From Parapedobacter flavus (GTDB taxonomy: Bacteria; Bacteroidota; Bacteroidia; Sphingobacteriales; Sphingobacteriaceae), in NCBI RefSeq assembly GCF_035818675.1, contig NZ_JAYKZZ010000009.1:62001-126000 (forward strand): DNA of 64,000 nucleotides, given 5' to 3'. Below are positions 16,568 to 25,758 of the stretch, in pieces. Under the pieces are notes generated by a model. It did no database searches, was not told the origin of the DNA, and saw only the letters and a program-made list of their open reading frames with translations. The position numbers and the translations under genes are program-made. Each line of letters opens with the position of its first letter. Positions within the stretch are counted from its first letter, which is position 1.

Positions 16568-18760
16568 ATGGAAATAGAGAAAAGATTATTTGACAATCTA
16601 CAGGATTTTTTTGGGTTTGATACATTCAAGGGCGACCAAGAAGCGATAATCACCAACATCCTACAGAAACAAGACACGTTTGTAATTATGCCAACCGGCG
16701 GCGGTAAGTCGATATGCTACCAATTGCCCGCATTGATGAGTGAGGGGACAGCTATTGTTATATCGCCCCTGATTGCGCTGATGAAGAACCAAGTGGACCA
16801 GTTGCGTTCATTTGGTGGAGACGACAGTATTGCCCATTTCTTAAATTCCTCATTAAATAAAAGCGAGATTGCTCGTGTTCGCCAAGATGTGGTAGCGGGC
16901 AAAACGAAGTTACTTTATGTAGCGCCCGAATCGCTAGCGAAGAGTGAGAATGTGGAGTTCCTTAAACTGATTACGGTCTCGTTCGTTGCCGTGGATGAAG
17001 CGCATTGTATTTCAGAATGGGGCCACGACTTCCGGCCTGAATATCGTAAAATCCGCTCGGTCATCAATTCCATAGGCGAGGGCATCGCAGTAATTGCGTT
17101 GACGGCCACAGCCACACCCAAGGTGCAGTCGGATATCCGTAAGAACCTGCAGATGAATGATGCGACGTTGTTCAAGTCGTCGTTCAACCGGGCGAATCTT
17201 TTCTACGAAGTGCGACCCAAACGGAATGTCGTTAAGGAAATCGTGCGGTTTATCAAAAATAACGCCGGAAAATCGGGTATTATCTACTGCCTAAGCCGTA
17301 AGAAAGTGGAGGAGATAGCAGAGGTGCTGAATATAAATGGTATAAGGGCATTGCCATATCATGCTGGTCTGGACGCCAAGACCCGCGCGGATACGCAAGA
17401 CAAATTCCTAATGGAAGATGTCGAGGTTATTGTTGCCACGATCGCCTTCGGCATGGGTATAGACAAGCCAGATGTGCGGTACGTTATCCATCACGACATC
17501 CCCAAAAGCATGGAGGGCTACTACCAAGAAACCGGGCGAGCCGGCCGGGACGGGGGCGAGGGGCTTTGTTTAGCCTTTTATTCTGAAAAGGATATCGAGA
17601 AGTTAACTAAATTCATGAAGGATAAACCGGTATCTGAACGGGAAATCGGCACGCAGATACTTAAAGAGGTGATCGATTATTCCGAGTCTTCGGTGTGTAG
17701 GCGGAAGCAGATCCTTCATTATTTTGGCGAGAACTTTGATGAAACGGGTTGCAACAGTATGTGCGATAATTGCAGTGCGCAGCAGACAACTTTTGAGGCT
17801 GAAGAATCACTGCTGAATGTATTGAAATTTATCCAACAACAAGGGGAGAAATTTGATGACCACCACATTATCAATGTTTTTATCGGGCAGAATAACCAGC
17901 CAGTGTCATCCTACAAACATGATATACATCCGCTTTTTGGAAGCGGAAAGGAACAGGGTGTCCTCTACTGGAAATCGCTTATCCGGCAAGCGGTACTGAA
18001 TAACTTCTTAGCCAAAGACATCGATAACTATGGGCTGCTCATGCTTACCGATGCCGGAAAACGATATATCGACAATCCGTATGGCTTAAAGTTTATCCTA
18101 AATAAACCCATGGAATTGGCTGGCGACGATAGCGGCGACGAACCCGCGCACCAAAGCGGTGGGGCAGTGGATACGCAACTGCTTACAATGCTTAAGGAAT
18201 TACGAAAAAAAATCGCCAAGCAAAAAGGATTGCCGCCGTTTGTTATTTTCCAAGATCCCTCTCTCGATGAAATGTGTACCCACTATCCTGTTTCTATCGA
18301 TGAACTCAAACAAATTCATGGCGTAGGTGCAGGAAAAGCGCTCAAATTTGGTGGTAAATTTATCGAACTCATTAAGCAGTACGTTGAAGAGAACGAAATT
18401 GACCGACCACAAGACCTAGTAATTAAAGGCACGGCGAATAAATCTGCACTCAAAGTTTCCATTATCCAAAACATCGACCGTAAAATCGGACTTGAAGATA
18501 TTGCGCATGCGAAAGGGATTACTTACGAGGACTTATTGAAGGAGGTTGAATCGATCGTCAACTCCGGCACGAAGTTGAATTTAGGATACTTTGTAGACGA
18601 GATTATCGACGAGGATAGGCAAGACGAAGTTTTCGATTATTTTCGAGGTGCCGAAATTGATTCTGTCGATCAAGCGCTAAGCGATTTAGGCTCCGACGAC
18701 TACACTTACGAAGAAATCCAGTTGATGCGGATCAAATTCATGTCGGAATTGGGCAATTAA
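16568..18760 (+). CDS. recQ: ATP-dependent DNA helicase RecQ
   Basis: A 730-residue 3'-5' DNA helicase for recombination and fork repair. Motif I is MPTGGGKS (K47), motif II DEAH near residue 144 in VDEAHCISEWGHDFRPEYRKI (split over motifs II and the aromatic loop), and motif VI QETGRAGRDG. A four-Cys zinc module follows (SVCRRKQILHYFG ... CNSMCDNC), then the RQC winged helix, an HRDC domain around residues 555-620 (ELKQIHGVGAGKALKFG), and an extra about 100-residue acidic helical tail. The tail is typical of longer Bacteroidota RecQ proteins. It is a single gene with its own upstream region. Confidence 0.95.
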   Translation: MEIEKRLFDNLQDFFGFDTFKGDQEAIITNILQKQDTFVIMPTGGGKSICYQLPALMSEGTAIVISPLIALMKNQVDQLRSFGGDDSIAHFLNSSLNKSEIARVRQDVVAGKTKLLYVAPESLAKSENVEFLKLITVSFVAVDEAHCISEWGHDFRPEYRKIRSVINSIGEGIAVIALTATATPKVQSDIRKNLQMNDATLFKSSFNRANLFYEVRPKRNVVKEIVRFIKNNAGKSGIIYCLSRKKVEEIAEVLNINGIRALPYHAGLDAKTRADTQDKFLMEDVEVIVATIAFGMGIDKPDVRYVIHHDIPKSMEGYYQETGRAGRDGGEGLCLAFYSEKDIEKLTKFMKDKPVSEREIGTQILKEVIDYSESSVCRRKQILHYFGENFDETGCNSMCDNCSAQQTTFEAEESLLNVLKFIQQQGEKFDDHHIINVFIGQNNQPVSSYKHDIHPLFGSGKEQGVLYWKSLIRQAVLNNFLAKDIDNYGLLMLTDAGKRYIDNPYGLKFILNKPMELAGDDSGDEPAHQSGGAVDTQLLTMLKELRKKIAKQKGLPPFVIFQDPSLDEMCTHYPVSIDELKQIHGVGAGKALKFGGKFIELIKQYVEENEIDRPQDLVIKGTANKSALKVSIIQNIDRKIGLEDIAHAKGITYEDLLKEVESIVNSGTKLNLGYFVDEIIDEDRQDEVFDYFRGAEIDSVDQALSDLGSDDYTYEEIQLMRIKFMSELGN

Positions 18761-18842
18761 TTCAACACACTGTATTTTAGTTGGTTAATCAAATTAATCA
18801 TCTATTTTTCATTTTAATACTACTATTTCTATATACATTAGG

Positions 18843-18850
18843 TATATTTG
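18843..18850 (+). promoter_or_regulatory. -7 box TATATTTG of the sulfate assimilation operon
   Basis: TATATTTG matches TAnnTTTG. It leaves a leader of about 100 nt before the sir ATG, much longer than elsewhere in the window. That leaves room for regulation, but I could not match the leader to a known SAM riboswitch. Confidence 0.55.
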
Positions 18851-18952
18851 TACCCATATGGGAGCGGCTCATTAAATGCCAGCCCTTCATAAGAACATAG
18901 GATAAAGGTAGATAGGTGGATATATTCCATTTTAATTAGCTAAACAACACTC

Positions 18953-21064
18953 ATGCAGAGTTTCAGGACCGAACTGGAAAACCCGGTCGTAGAAAAGGAG
19001 ATTATTGAACTTGAACGCAAAATAAGGGCGTTTCAGGACGGGTCATTACCAGAACAAAAATTCAAAAGCTTACGGCTAGCCCGTGGCATCTATGGACAGC
19101 GGCAGCCCGGTGTACAAATGGTGCGGATCAAATTGCCCTTCGGCAAAGTCACATTCAAACAGTTGTTGCGTATATCGGATATTTCCGATGAGTACGCCAT
19201 CCGTAATCTGCACTTCACCACGCGTCAGGATATCCAAATCCACTTTGTTAGCCTAGATCGTACCCCGGAGTTGTGGGCAAAGTTGGCTGCAGACGACATA
19301 ACGATACGTGAAGCCTGCGGCAATACCGTGCGCAATGTAACGGCATCGCCCGAGGCGGGCATCGATCCCAACGAGCCTTTCGATGTGTCGCCCTATGCCC
19401 ATGCCACATTCTCTTATTTCCTAAGGAATCCAATTTGCCAAGAGCTTGGCCGGAAGTTTAAGTTCGGCTTTTCATCCAGCTCCCGCGACACTGCTTTTGC
19501 TTTCGGGCAAGACCTTGGATTTATCCCAAGAATTCGAACAGTGAACAATCGGGAGGAACGGGGATTCCGAGTGACACTGGGGGGAGGCCTAGGCGCTCAA
19601 CCCATGGCCGGGCAGGTTGTGCATGAATTCCTGCCAGAGGACCGCTTAATTCCCTATTCTGAAGCTGTACTCCGGACATTTGATCGGTACGGTGAACGGA
19701 ATAACCGAAACAAGGCAAGGTTTAAATACCTGATTCAAAAACTAGGGTTTGAAGAAGTAAAACGGCTAATTGAGGAGGAGCAGACGGCAAGCAAAGTAAA
19801 AACATTTGCAATTGACCGTGGCGCGGTATCCCAACCCGCCCCCCCAACTCACGTTCCTACTGAGGTAACACCGGTGGTTGATAGCGTTGCTTACGAAATC
19901 TGGCGGAAAACCAACGTTTGGGAACAAAAGCAAGCAGGGTTCTATGCGATAAATATTAAGGTCCCGACCGGCGACATGCCTACCGAGAAAGCAAGGGTAT
20001 TGTTGGCGGGTATCCATGGCCATGTGGCTGATGAGTTGCGGGTAACGCAAAACCAAGGGCTGTTGCTGAAGTTCGCACGCGAAGAGTCGCTCCCCCATAT
20101 CTACAATACACTACTTAAAATCGGCTTTGCGAAACCGGGGTTCGATAGTGTGGCGGACGTGACTACCTGTCCCGGTACAGATACCTGTAACCTCGGTATT
20201 TCGAATAGTACGGAAATGGCTCGGGTCTTGGAGTCACTGATATATGAAGAATACGAAGATTTGGTTTATGACCGTGACCTTAAAATCAAGATAAGTGGCT
20301 GCATGAATTCATGTGGACAGCACGGAATCGCCCATATTGGGTTGCACGGAAGTTCGTTGAAAGCCAACGGGAAAGTGGTTCCTGCGGCGCAGATTATGCT
20401 TGGCGGCGGTGTTTTGGGCGACGGGATCGGCCGAGTGGCCGAACGGGTTATCAAAGTGCCATCGAAGCGGGTAGATCAAGCTGTAAGGTTGCTGCTTGAC
20501 GATTTTTCCGCCAACGCGCTTCCTTCGGAATATTTTCATGATTATTTCGACCGGCAAACCAAGGATTATTTTTACCGGATGTTGAAACCGCTGGCGGACC
20601 TCACCACGTTGGTGGCAGATGAATTTGTTGATTGGGGCCACCAAGAAACCTATCAGCAGGCAATCGGGGTGGGCGAGTGTGCCGGCGTGGTCATTGACTT
20701 GGTTTCTGTTCTGCTCTTTGAAGCCGAAGAAAAGCTGGATTGGGCAAACGAAAGTTACCGTACAGGTGGGTTTGCTGATGCCATTTATCACAGCTATAGC
20801 ATGTACATCAGCGCAGCTAAAGCATTGCTCCTTGAGAAAGGCATCCATAGCAGCACCCAAATTGCAGTCATTAACGAGTTTGAGAAAAATTTCGTGGAAA
20901 CTGGCGAGTTTACTCTCCCTGGAGGGTTTGCCAATCAGGTACTTGAAATCAACAAACAAGAGCCTTCCGAAGCATTCGCACGGCAGTATCTGGCGAAAGC
21001 AATCGATTTCCACGAGGCAAACGTCGCTAAACGATCGGTGATGGCCGAGACAGCAAACGGTTAG
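18953..21064 (+). CDS. Siroheme-dependent sulfite (or nitrite) reductase with C-terminal HEPN-like domain
   Basis: A 703-residue fusion. Residues 1 to about 520 form a duplicated nitrite/sulfite reductase with the cluster/siroheme cysteines C406, C412 (CPGTDTCNLG), C450 and C454 (GCMNSCGQH). The reductase gives sulfide from sulfite, as the operon supplies APS reductase and siroheme synthesis. Residues about 570-695 resemble a HEPN helical domain (YHSYSMYISAAKALLLEKGI, then FEKNFVETGEF), as in MNT-associated HEPN proteins. The canonical R-x4-6-H nuclease motif is not visible, so a structural or nucleotide-sensing role is more likely than RNase activity. First gene of the operon; cobA follows after 42 bp. 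Nitrite as substrate is possible but not favoured by context. Confidence 0.88.
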   Translation: MQSFRTELENPVVEKEIIELERKIRAFQDGSLPEQKFKSLRLARGIYGQRQPGVQMVRIKLPFGKVTFKQLLRISDISDEYAIRNLHFTTRQDIQIHFVSLDRTPELWAKLAADDITIREACGNTVRNVTASPEAGIDPNEPFDVSPYAHATFSYFLRNPICQELGRKFKFGFSSSSRDTAFAFGQDLGFIPRIRTVNNREERGFRVTLGGGLGAQPMAGQVVHEFLPEDRLIPYSEAVLRTFDRYGERNNRNKARFKYLIQKLGFEEVKRLIEEEQTASKVKTFAIDRGAVSQPAPPTHVPTEVTPVVDSVAYEIWRKTNVWEQKQAGFYAINIKVPTGDMPTEKARVLLAGIHGHVADELRVTQNQGLLLKFAREESLPHIYNTLLKIGFAKPGFDSVADVTTCPGTDTCNLGISNSTEMARVLESLIYEEYEDLVYDRDLKIKISGCMNSCGQHGIAHIGLHGSSLKANGKVVPAAQIMLGGGVLGDGIGRVAERVIKVPSKRVDQAVRLLLDDFSANALPSEYFHDYFDRQTKDYFYRMLKPLADLTTLVADEFVDWGHQETYQQAIGVGECAGVVIDLVSVLLFEAEEKLDWANESYRTGGFADAIYHSYSMYISAAKALLLEKGIHSSTQIAVINEFEKNFVETGEFTLPGGFANQVLEINKQEPSEAFARQYLAKAIDFHEANVAKRSVMAETANG

Positions 21065-21106
21065 CGAAGCCTTTTCCGACGTGGACAAAAATAATTAAAC
21101 GACAAA

Positions 21107-21871
21107 ATGAACGGACATTCAAAAATAACGTTGGTGGGGGCGGGGCCTGGCGATACCGACCTGATCAGCTTGAAAGGTTTGAAAGCGTTGGCGACAGCAG
21201 ACGTGGTATTATATGACGCCTTGGTAAATGAGGAGTTGCTCGATTACGCTCCTGAGCATGCGCTTCGCATCTTTGTTGGAAAACGAGCACGCCACCACAC
21301 ATTCAGCCAACTGGAAATCAACCAGATGATGGTTGAACTTGCGCAAACGAACGGTCATGTGGTTCGCTTGAAAGGGGGTGACCCATTTGTGTTTGGACGA
21401 GGTGGGGAAGAATTGGACTATGCCGCCCAATACAATATCCCTACTGCGGTGGTGCCCGGTATCTCCAGTGCCGTTGCGCTAGCCGGGCTACAAGGGGTTC
21501 CATTGACCTATCGTGGCATAAGCGAAAGTTTTTGGGTGATTACCGGTGCCACCACGGCAGGTCTCGTTTCAAAGGACATCCATGTAGCTGCCCGCACAGA
21601 TGCCACGGTAGTGGTACTCATGGGATTAAATAAGCTACCAGAAATTGCTCGTATTTATCAGGAAGCCGGACGTGGAGGATTGCCGATAGCGGTTATACAG
21701 AATGGGTCGCTACCCGAGGAGAAAACCGCATTAGCTACCATGGATAACATTGTCGATGAAGCCGAAGCCCAGCAAATTGGGGCGCCGGCGGTAATCATCA
21801 TCGGCGAAGTGGTGGCCAAGCACGTGCATTTTAGGTTAAAACGGGACCAGCGAGATGCAATAGCCGTATGA
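21107..21871 (+). CDS. cobA: Uroporphyrinogen-III C-methyltransferase
   Basis: A 254-residue SAM-dependent methyltransferase that converts uroporphyrinogen III to precorrin-2, the first step to siroheme. Signatures are LVGAGPGDTDLISLKGLKAL at the N-terminus, VRLKGGDPFVFGRGGEE near residue 85, and VPGISSAVALAGLQGVPLTYR. It overlaps the next gene by 4 bp (ATGA). In place directly after the reductase that needs siroheme, its role is siroheme supply rather than cobalamin. Confidence 0.94.
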   Translation: MNGHSKITLVGAGPGDTDLISLKGLKALATADVVLYDALVNEELLDYAPEHALRIFVGKRARHHTFSQLEINQMMVELAQTNGHVVRLKGGDPFVFGRGGEELDYAAQYNIPTAVVPGISSAVALAGLQGVPLTYRGISESFWVITGATTAGLVSKDIHVAARTDATVVVLMGLNKLPEIARIYQEAGRGGLPIAVIQNGSLPEEKTALATMDNIVDEAEAQQIGAPAVIIIGEVVAKHVHFRLKRDQRDAIAV

Positions 21872-22467
21872 GCGAACAAGTAGGCAACCAGCTGTTCCCC
21901 ATTTTTTTACAGTTGAATCAACTGCATACCCTTCTTGTAGGTGGTGGGAATGTGGCGTTGGAGAAACTTACTGCACTACTTGGTAATAGCCCCACGGCAG
22001 CGGTTAAGGTTGTCGCCAAAGAAATCAGTCCGGACGTACGCGTTTTTGCCAACAACTATCCGTCAGTCGCCTTGCACGAGCGGGTTTTCGAAGATGTCGA
22101 TTTGGATGGAGTCGATGTGGTCGTGGTAGCGGCCGATAGTGCCGAATTAAACGCACACATCCGCCAAGAAAGCCGCAAGCGGCATCTGTTGATTAACATT
22201 GCAGACAAACCGGATTTGTGTGATTTTTATCTCGGCTCTGTCGTAAAAAAGGGAAATTTAAAACTTGGTATATCTACAAACGGAAAATCACCCACCATTG
22301 CAAAGCGGATCAAAGAGCTGTTAAATGAAGCGTTACCCGAAGAAATCGACGAGACGCTGATTTATATGAGCCAGCTTCGAAATCTGTTAAAAGGTGATTT
22401 TACCGATAAGGTAAGAGCATTGAATGCGCATACGGTATCTTTGCTCGCGTCAAAAGAGAAGAAATGA
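21868..22467 (+). CDS. Precorrin-2 dehydrogenase / sirohydrochlorin ferrochelatase (CysG N-domain type)
   Basis: A 199-residue protein equal to the N-terminal module of CysG and to yeast Met8. The NAD-binding loop is LLVGGGNVALEKLTALL (about 22-38). ADSAELNAHIRQE and ADKPDLCDFYLGSVVKKGNLKLGISTNGKSP are family-conserved. It oxidises precorrin-2 to sirohydrochlorin and may also insert iron. It overlaps cobA before it and cysH after it by 4 bp each, so the three are translationally coupled. Together with CobA it replaces the fused CysG of enterobacteria. Confidence 0.92.
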   Translation: MSEQVGNQLFPIFLQLNQLHTLLVGGGNVALEKLTALLGNSPTAAVKVVAKEISPDVRVFANNYPSVALHERVFEDVDLDGVDVVVVAADSAELNAHIRQESRKRHLLINIADKPDLCDFYLGSVVKKGNLKLGISTNGKSPTIAKRIKELLNEALPEEIDETLIYMSQLRNLLKGDFTDKVRALNAHTVSLLASKEKK

Positions 22468-23165
22468 ATGCACTGACAACAGAAATCGATAACCTTGTGG
22501 ATGGAAAGGCCATATCGGACGCGTTGGCCTCGCTTGCCGAGCGTTTTCCAGAACGAGTGGTTTTTTCCACAAGTTTTGGAATAGAAGATCAAGTCATCAC
22601 GCATATGATCTTTAGCAATAATTTGCCTATACGCGTTTTCACGCTTGAAACAGGGCGGCTGTTCCGCGAAACATATTACGTGTGGAATCGCACCGTAGAG
22701 GTCTATAAGAAAAAGATCGAGGCTTATTTTCCAGATACACACGCGGTGGAGCAATTAATCAGTGATAAGGGCCCCGCCAGTTTTTATGAGTCGGTAGAAA
22801 ACAGGAAGGAGTGCTGCCGCATTCGCAAAATAGAACCCCTTCAACGGGCTTTGAATGGAGCGTCCTGTTGGGTAACAGGCATCCGGGCTTCCCAGTCGGA
22901 TAACCGGCAAGACATGGCGCAGGTCGAATGGGATGCGGGCCACGGCCTTATCAAGTTCCATCCCATCTTCCAATGGTCGAAAGATGATGTCTGGGACTAC
23001 GTCAAAAAACACCAAATACCCTACAACCCTCTGCATGATAAAGGATTCCCCAGTATCGGTTGCGCTCCCTGTACACGGGCAGTGGGAGAGGGGGAGGACT
23101 TTCGCGCAGGCCGTTGGTGGTGGGAAGACCAAAGTAAAAAAGAATGTGGCTTGCATGCTACGTAA
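22464..23165 (+). CDS. cysH: Adenylyl-sulfate reductase (assimilatory, CysH family, Fe-S type)
   Basis: A 233-residue reductase turning activated sulfate into sulfite. The catalytic cysteine is C228 in KKECGLH at the C-terminus. The cysteine pairs C117-C118 (KECCRIRK) and C200/C203 (GCAPCTR) are the 4Fe-4S ligands that mark the APS-type enzyme rather than the cluster-free PAPS reductase. The lack of an APS kinase gene in the operon agrees with APS as substrate. Electrons probably come from thioredoxin. cysD follows after an 80-bp AT-rich gap without a terminator. Confidence 0.93.
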   Translation: MNALTTEIDNLVDGKAISDALASLAERFPERVVFSTSFGIEDQVITHMIFSNNLPIRVFTLETGRLFRETYYVWNRTVEVYKKKIEAYFPDTHAVEQLISDKGPASFYESVENRKECCRIRKIEPLQRALNGASCWVTGIRASQSDNRQDMAQVEWDAGHGLIKFHPIFQWSKDDVWDYVKKHQIPYNPLHDKGFPSIGCAPCTRAVGEGEDFRAGRWWWEDQSKKECGLHAT

Positions 23166-23245
23166 TCGATCTGAAGATTTGATAATTCTTTGATTTGATT
23201 GATGATTGAACGAATAACGAAAAGAAAATAAGGAAAACAACGAAC

Positions 23246-24136
23246 ATGGATTATTTAGACCATTTGGAGGCAGAAGCCATATACATTTTACGGGAAGTCG
23301 CGGGGCAGTTTGAGAAACCGGCACTGTTGTTTTCGGGCGGGAAGGATTCGATTACCTTGGTGCACTTGGCAAAAAAAGCTTTCCGGCCTGGGAAATTCCC
23401 TTTTCCACTGGTTCATATCGATACCGGCCATAACTTTCCAGAAACAATCGCTTTCCGCGATACATTGATTGCCGAACTACAGGAAGAGCTGATCGTTGGC
23501 TATGTGCAGGAAAGCATCGACGCGGGAAAAGTAGTTGAACAGAAAGGAAAGAACGCTAGTCGTAACCAGCTGCAAACCACCACGCTGCTAGATACTATTT
23601 CGGCATACGGGTTTGATGCATGTATTGGTGGGGCGCGTCGCGATGAAGAGAAGGCGAGAGCAAAGGAGCGGATTTTCTCCGTGCGGGACGAGTTTGGCCA
23701 ATGGGACCCTAAACGGCAGCGTCCAGAATTGTGGAACATTTATAACGGACGCATTCATAAAGGAGAAAATGTACGCATATTCCCCATCAGCAACTGGACC
23801 GAGCTGGACGTATGGAATTATATCCGCAGGGAGAACATCGACTTACCTTCAATCTATTTTTCGCACGAACGTGATGTAATCACTCGTAATGGACAACTGA
23901 TGGCGGCGACGGAATTCCTTAGCATCGACCATGAGGACGTTGTGGAGCGCAGGAAAGTGAGGTTCAGGACGGTTGGCGACATGACCTGTACAGCTGCAGT
24001 GCCATCTGAAGCATACCATATCGATAACATTATAGAAGAAATACAATTGTCGAACATCAGTGAACGCGGGGCAAGGATGGATGATAGGGTGTCGGAAGCA
24101 GCTATGGAAGACCGTAAAAAGGGCGGCTATTTTTAA
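23246..24136 (+). CDS. cysD: Sulfate adenylyltransferase subunit 2
   Basis: A 296-residue ATP-pyrophosphatase-fold subunit that adenylates sulfate to APS together with CysN. The PP-loop is FSGGKDS (residues 29-35). GGARRDEEKARAKERIFS and the C-terminal region ending DRKKGGYF are strongly conserved in the family; the GGYF tail is the usual ending. cysN starts 58 bp downstream. Normal length, no oddities. Confidence 0.95.
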   Translation: MDYLDHLEAEAIYILREVAGQFEKPALLFSGGKDSITLVHLAKKAFRPGKFPFPLVHIDTGHNFPETIAFRDTLIAELQEELIVGYVQESIDAGKVVEQKGKNASRNQLQTTTLLDTISAYGFDACIGGARRDEEKARAKERIFSVRDEFGQWDPKRQRPELWNIYNGRIHKGENVRIFPISNWTELDVWNYIRRENIDLPSIYFSHERDVITRNGQLMAATEFLSIDHEDVVERRKVRFRTVGDMTCTAAVPSEAYHIDNIIEEIQLSNISERGARMDDRVSEAAMEDRKKGGYF

Positions 24137-24194
24137 TCCGTAACGCCAGAACAGCATTTTAAATTTTAAGTAACAATAAAAGAAAAATCCAACA

Positions 24195-25448
24195 ATGGAT
24201 CTATTGAAATTCATAACAGCGGGCAGTGTAGATGACGGTAAAAGCACCTTGATTGGCAGGCTGTTGTACGATACCGATTCGATATTAGATGATCAACTGG
24301 AGGCGATCCAACGTGCCAATAGAAAAAACGACGACGGCACACTGGATCTTGCTATCTTAACCGACGGGTTGAAAGCTGAACGCGAGCAGGGTATAACGAT
24401 TGACGTAGCTTATAAATATTTCCACACGGATAAACGCAAGTTTATCATTGCTGATACGCCGGGGCATATACAGTATACCCGCAATATGGTTACAGGTGCT
24501 TCCAATGCCGATCTTGCCATCATCTTAATCGATGCCCGCAAAGGCGTGGTGGAGCAGACCAGACGGCATTCGTTCCTCGTATCGTTATTGGCTATTCCGA
24601 ATATCTTGGTATGTATCAATAAGATGGATATGGTCGATTACGATAAAGCTGTATTTGACAAAATCAAAGCTGATTATGAGCGATTGACCGAAAACATGAA
24701 CACCACTCAGGTAGATTATATTCCTGTCAGCGCATTGAAAGGCGATAATATTGCCAGTTGGTCGTCGAATACACCTTGGTATGATGGGAAACCACTATTG
24801 GATTTCTTGGAAACCGTTGAGGTAAATCAACGACCGCAAGCCCAACAGGCTCGGTTTCCCGTTCAGTGGGTTATCAGACCGCAGACGGCCGAACTGCCTG
24901 ATTACAGAGGATATGCTGGTCGTGTAGTTGGTGGCTCTTTCGCTGTAGGTGATCAGGTCATCGCCCTGCCTTCGGGGTTTACAAGCACGGTGACGGGTAT
25001 CGAATTCGCCTCCGAAGATCTCACCACAGCCGAAAGCGGGGCATCGGTAATCATTCATCTGGCAGATGATATCGACGTCAGCAGGGGAGACATGCTCGTT
25101 AAAGCCGGTGAACAGCCGGTGCTTTCCCAAAATTTCGAGTCTGATATATGTTGGATGGACACAAGGCCGTTGGATGTTAACCAAACCTATTTGCTCCAGC
25201 AACATGGGAAAACGACCAAAGTGAAAGTTCAGGATATCGTTTACCGAGTTGATATTGAAACCCTTGATAAATCAGCAAGCGATACCTTCGGATTGAACGA
25301 CATTGGCAAAGTTCAGTTTAAGTGTGCCGAGCCTGTGGCATTTGACAGCTATGTAGCCAACACGGCAAATGGCGGAGCCATTCTTATCGACTTACGAAAT
25401 AACTTGACTGTAGCCGCTTTGATGATCAGCAGACCTATTGATTATTGA
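24195..25448 (+). CDS. cysN: Sulfate adenylyltransferase subunit 1 (GTPase)
   Basis: A 417-residue GTPase of the EF-Tu-like class that drives APS formation with CysD. G1 is GSVDDGKST (10-18), G3 DTPGH near residue 84, and G4 NKMD near residue 140. Two beta-barrel domains follow. Unlike many CysN proteins it has no fused APS kinase (CysC). With the Fe-S type CysH, this suggests a direct APS route. Last gene of the sulfate operon, followed by a hairpin. Confidence 0.95.
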   Translation: MDLLKFITAGSVDDGKSTLIGRLLYDTDSILDDQLEAIQRANRKNDDGTLDLAILTDGLKAEREQGITIDVAYKYFHTDKRKFIIADTPGHIQYTRNMVTGASNADLAIILIDARKGVVEQTRRHSFLVSLLAIPNILVCINKMDMVDYDKAVFDKIKADYERLTENMNTTQVDYIPVSALKGDNIASWSSNTPWYDGKPLLDFLETVEVNQRPQAQQARFPVQWVIRPQTAELPDYRGYAGRVVGGSFAVGDQVIALPSGFTSTVTGIEFASEDLTTAESGASVIIHLADDIDVSRGDMLVKAGEQPVLSQNFESDICWMDTRPLDVNQTYLLQQHGKTTKVKVQDIVYRVDIETLDKSASDTFGLNDIGKVQFKCAEPVAFDSYVANTANGGAILIDLRNNLTVAALMISRPIDY

Positions 25449-25458
25449 ACGATTGGAT

Positions 25459-25495
25459 TGGGCGTGTGTTTTTGAATACATTAAATACACGCCCA
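25459..25495 (+). terminator. Hairpin after cysN
   Basis: TGGGCGTGTGTTT (25459-25471) pairs with AAATACACGCCCA (25483-25495) with one G-U pair and an 11-nt loop. There is no T-run directly after the stem, so termination strength is uncertain. Confidence 0.55.
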
Positions 25496-25719
25496 CCGCC
25501 TTTGCTGTATATGGCCCGTTGTCTGGAATTGCCTATTGATCATAATTACCGTTATGTTAAATAGAGATTTCAGCACCCTTCTGTACTATTGATATAACCG
25601 GTAATTCATTTCCTATAATTAGCATATCTCGATGTACCAAACCTTTGACATAATTTTAATAAAAACAGGATGAATCGTTGAGTATTCATAAAAAATGGCT
25701 TATTTGATTAAATTTTTGT

Positions 25720-25727
25720 TAAATTTG
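25720..25727 (+). promoter_or_regulatory. -7 box TAAATTTG for gdhA
   Basis: TAAATTTG matches the phylum consensus and leaves a leader of about 28 nt before the gdhA ATG. No -33 TTTG at the expected 19-21 nt spacing is seen. Confidence 0.55.
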
Positions 25728-25758
25728 CCTGCTTCATAAGATTATATCACAGTTTAAT

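Larger units (their letters stand above)
25449..25758. other. Intergenic region cysN / gdhA
   Basis: A 310-bp AT-rich gap with no plausible open frame. At its 5' end is a 13-bp stem (25459-25471 with 25483-25495) that may terminate the cysN transcript. At its 3' end is a -7 box for gdhA. The middle (25500-25700) shows nothing I can interpret. Confidence 0.5.

Noticed and set aside
18851..18952. SAM riboswitch upstream of the sulfate operon
   Set aside because: I could not find the conserved stems or core of the SAM-I or SAM-II classes.
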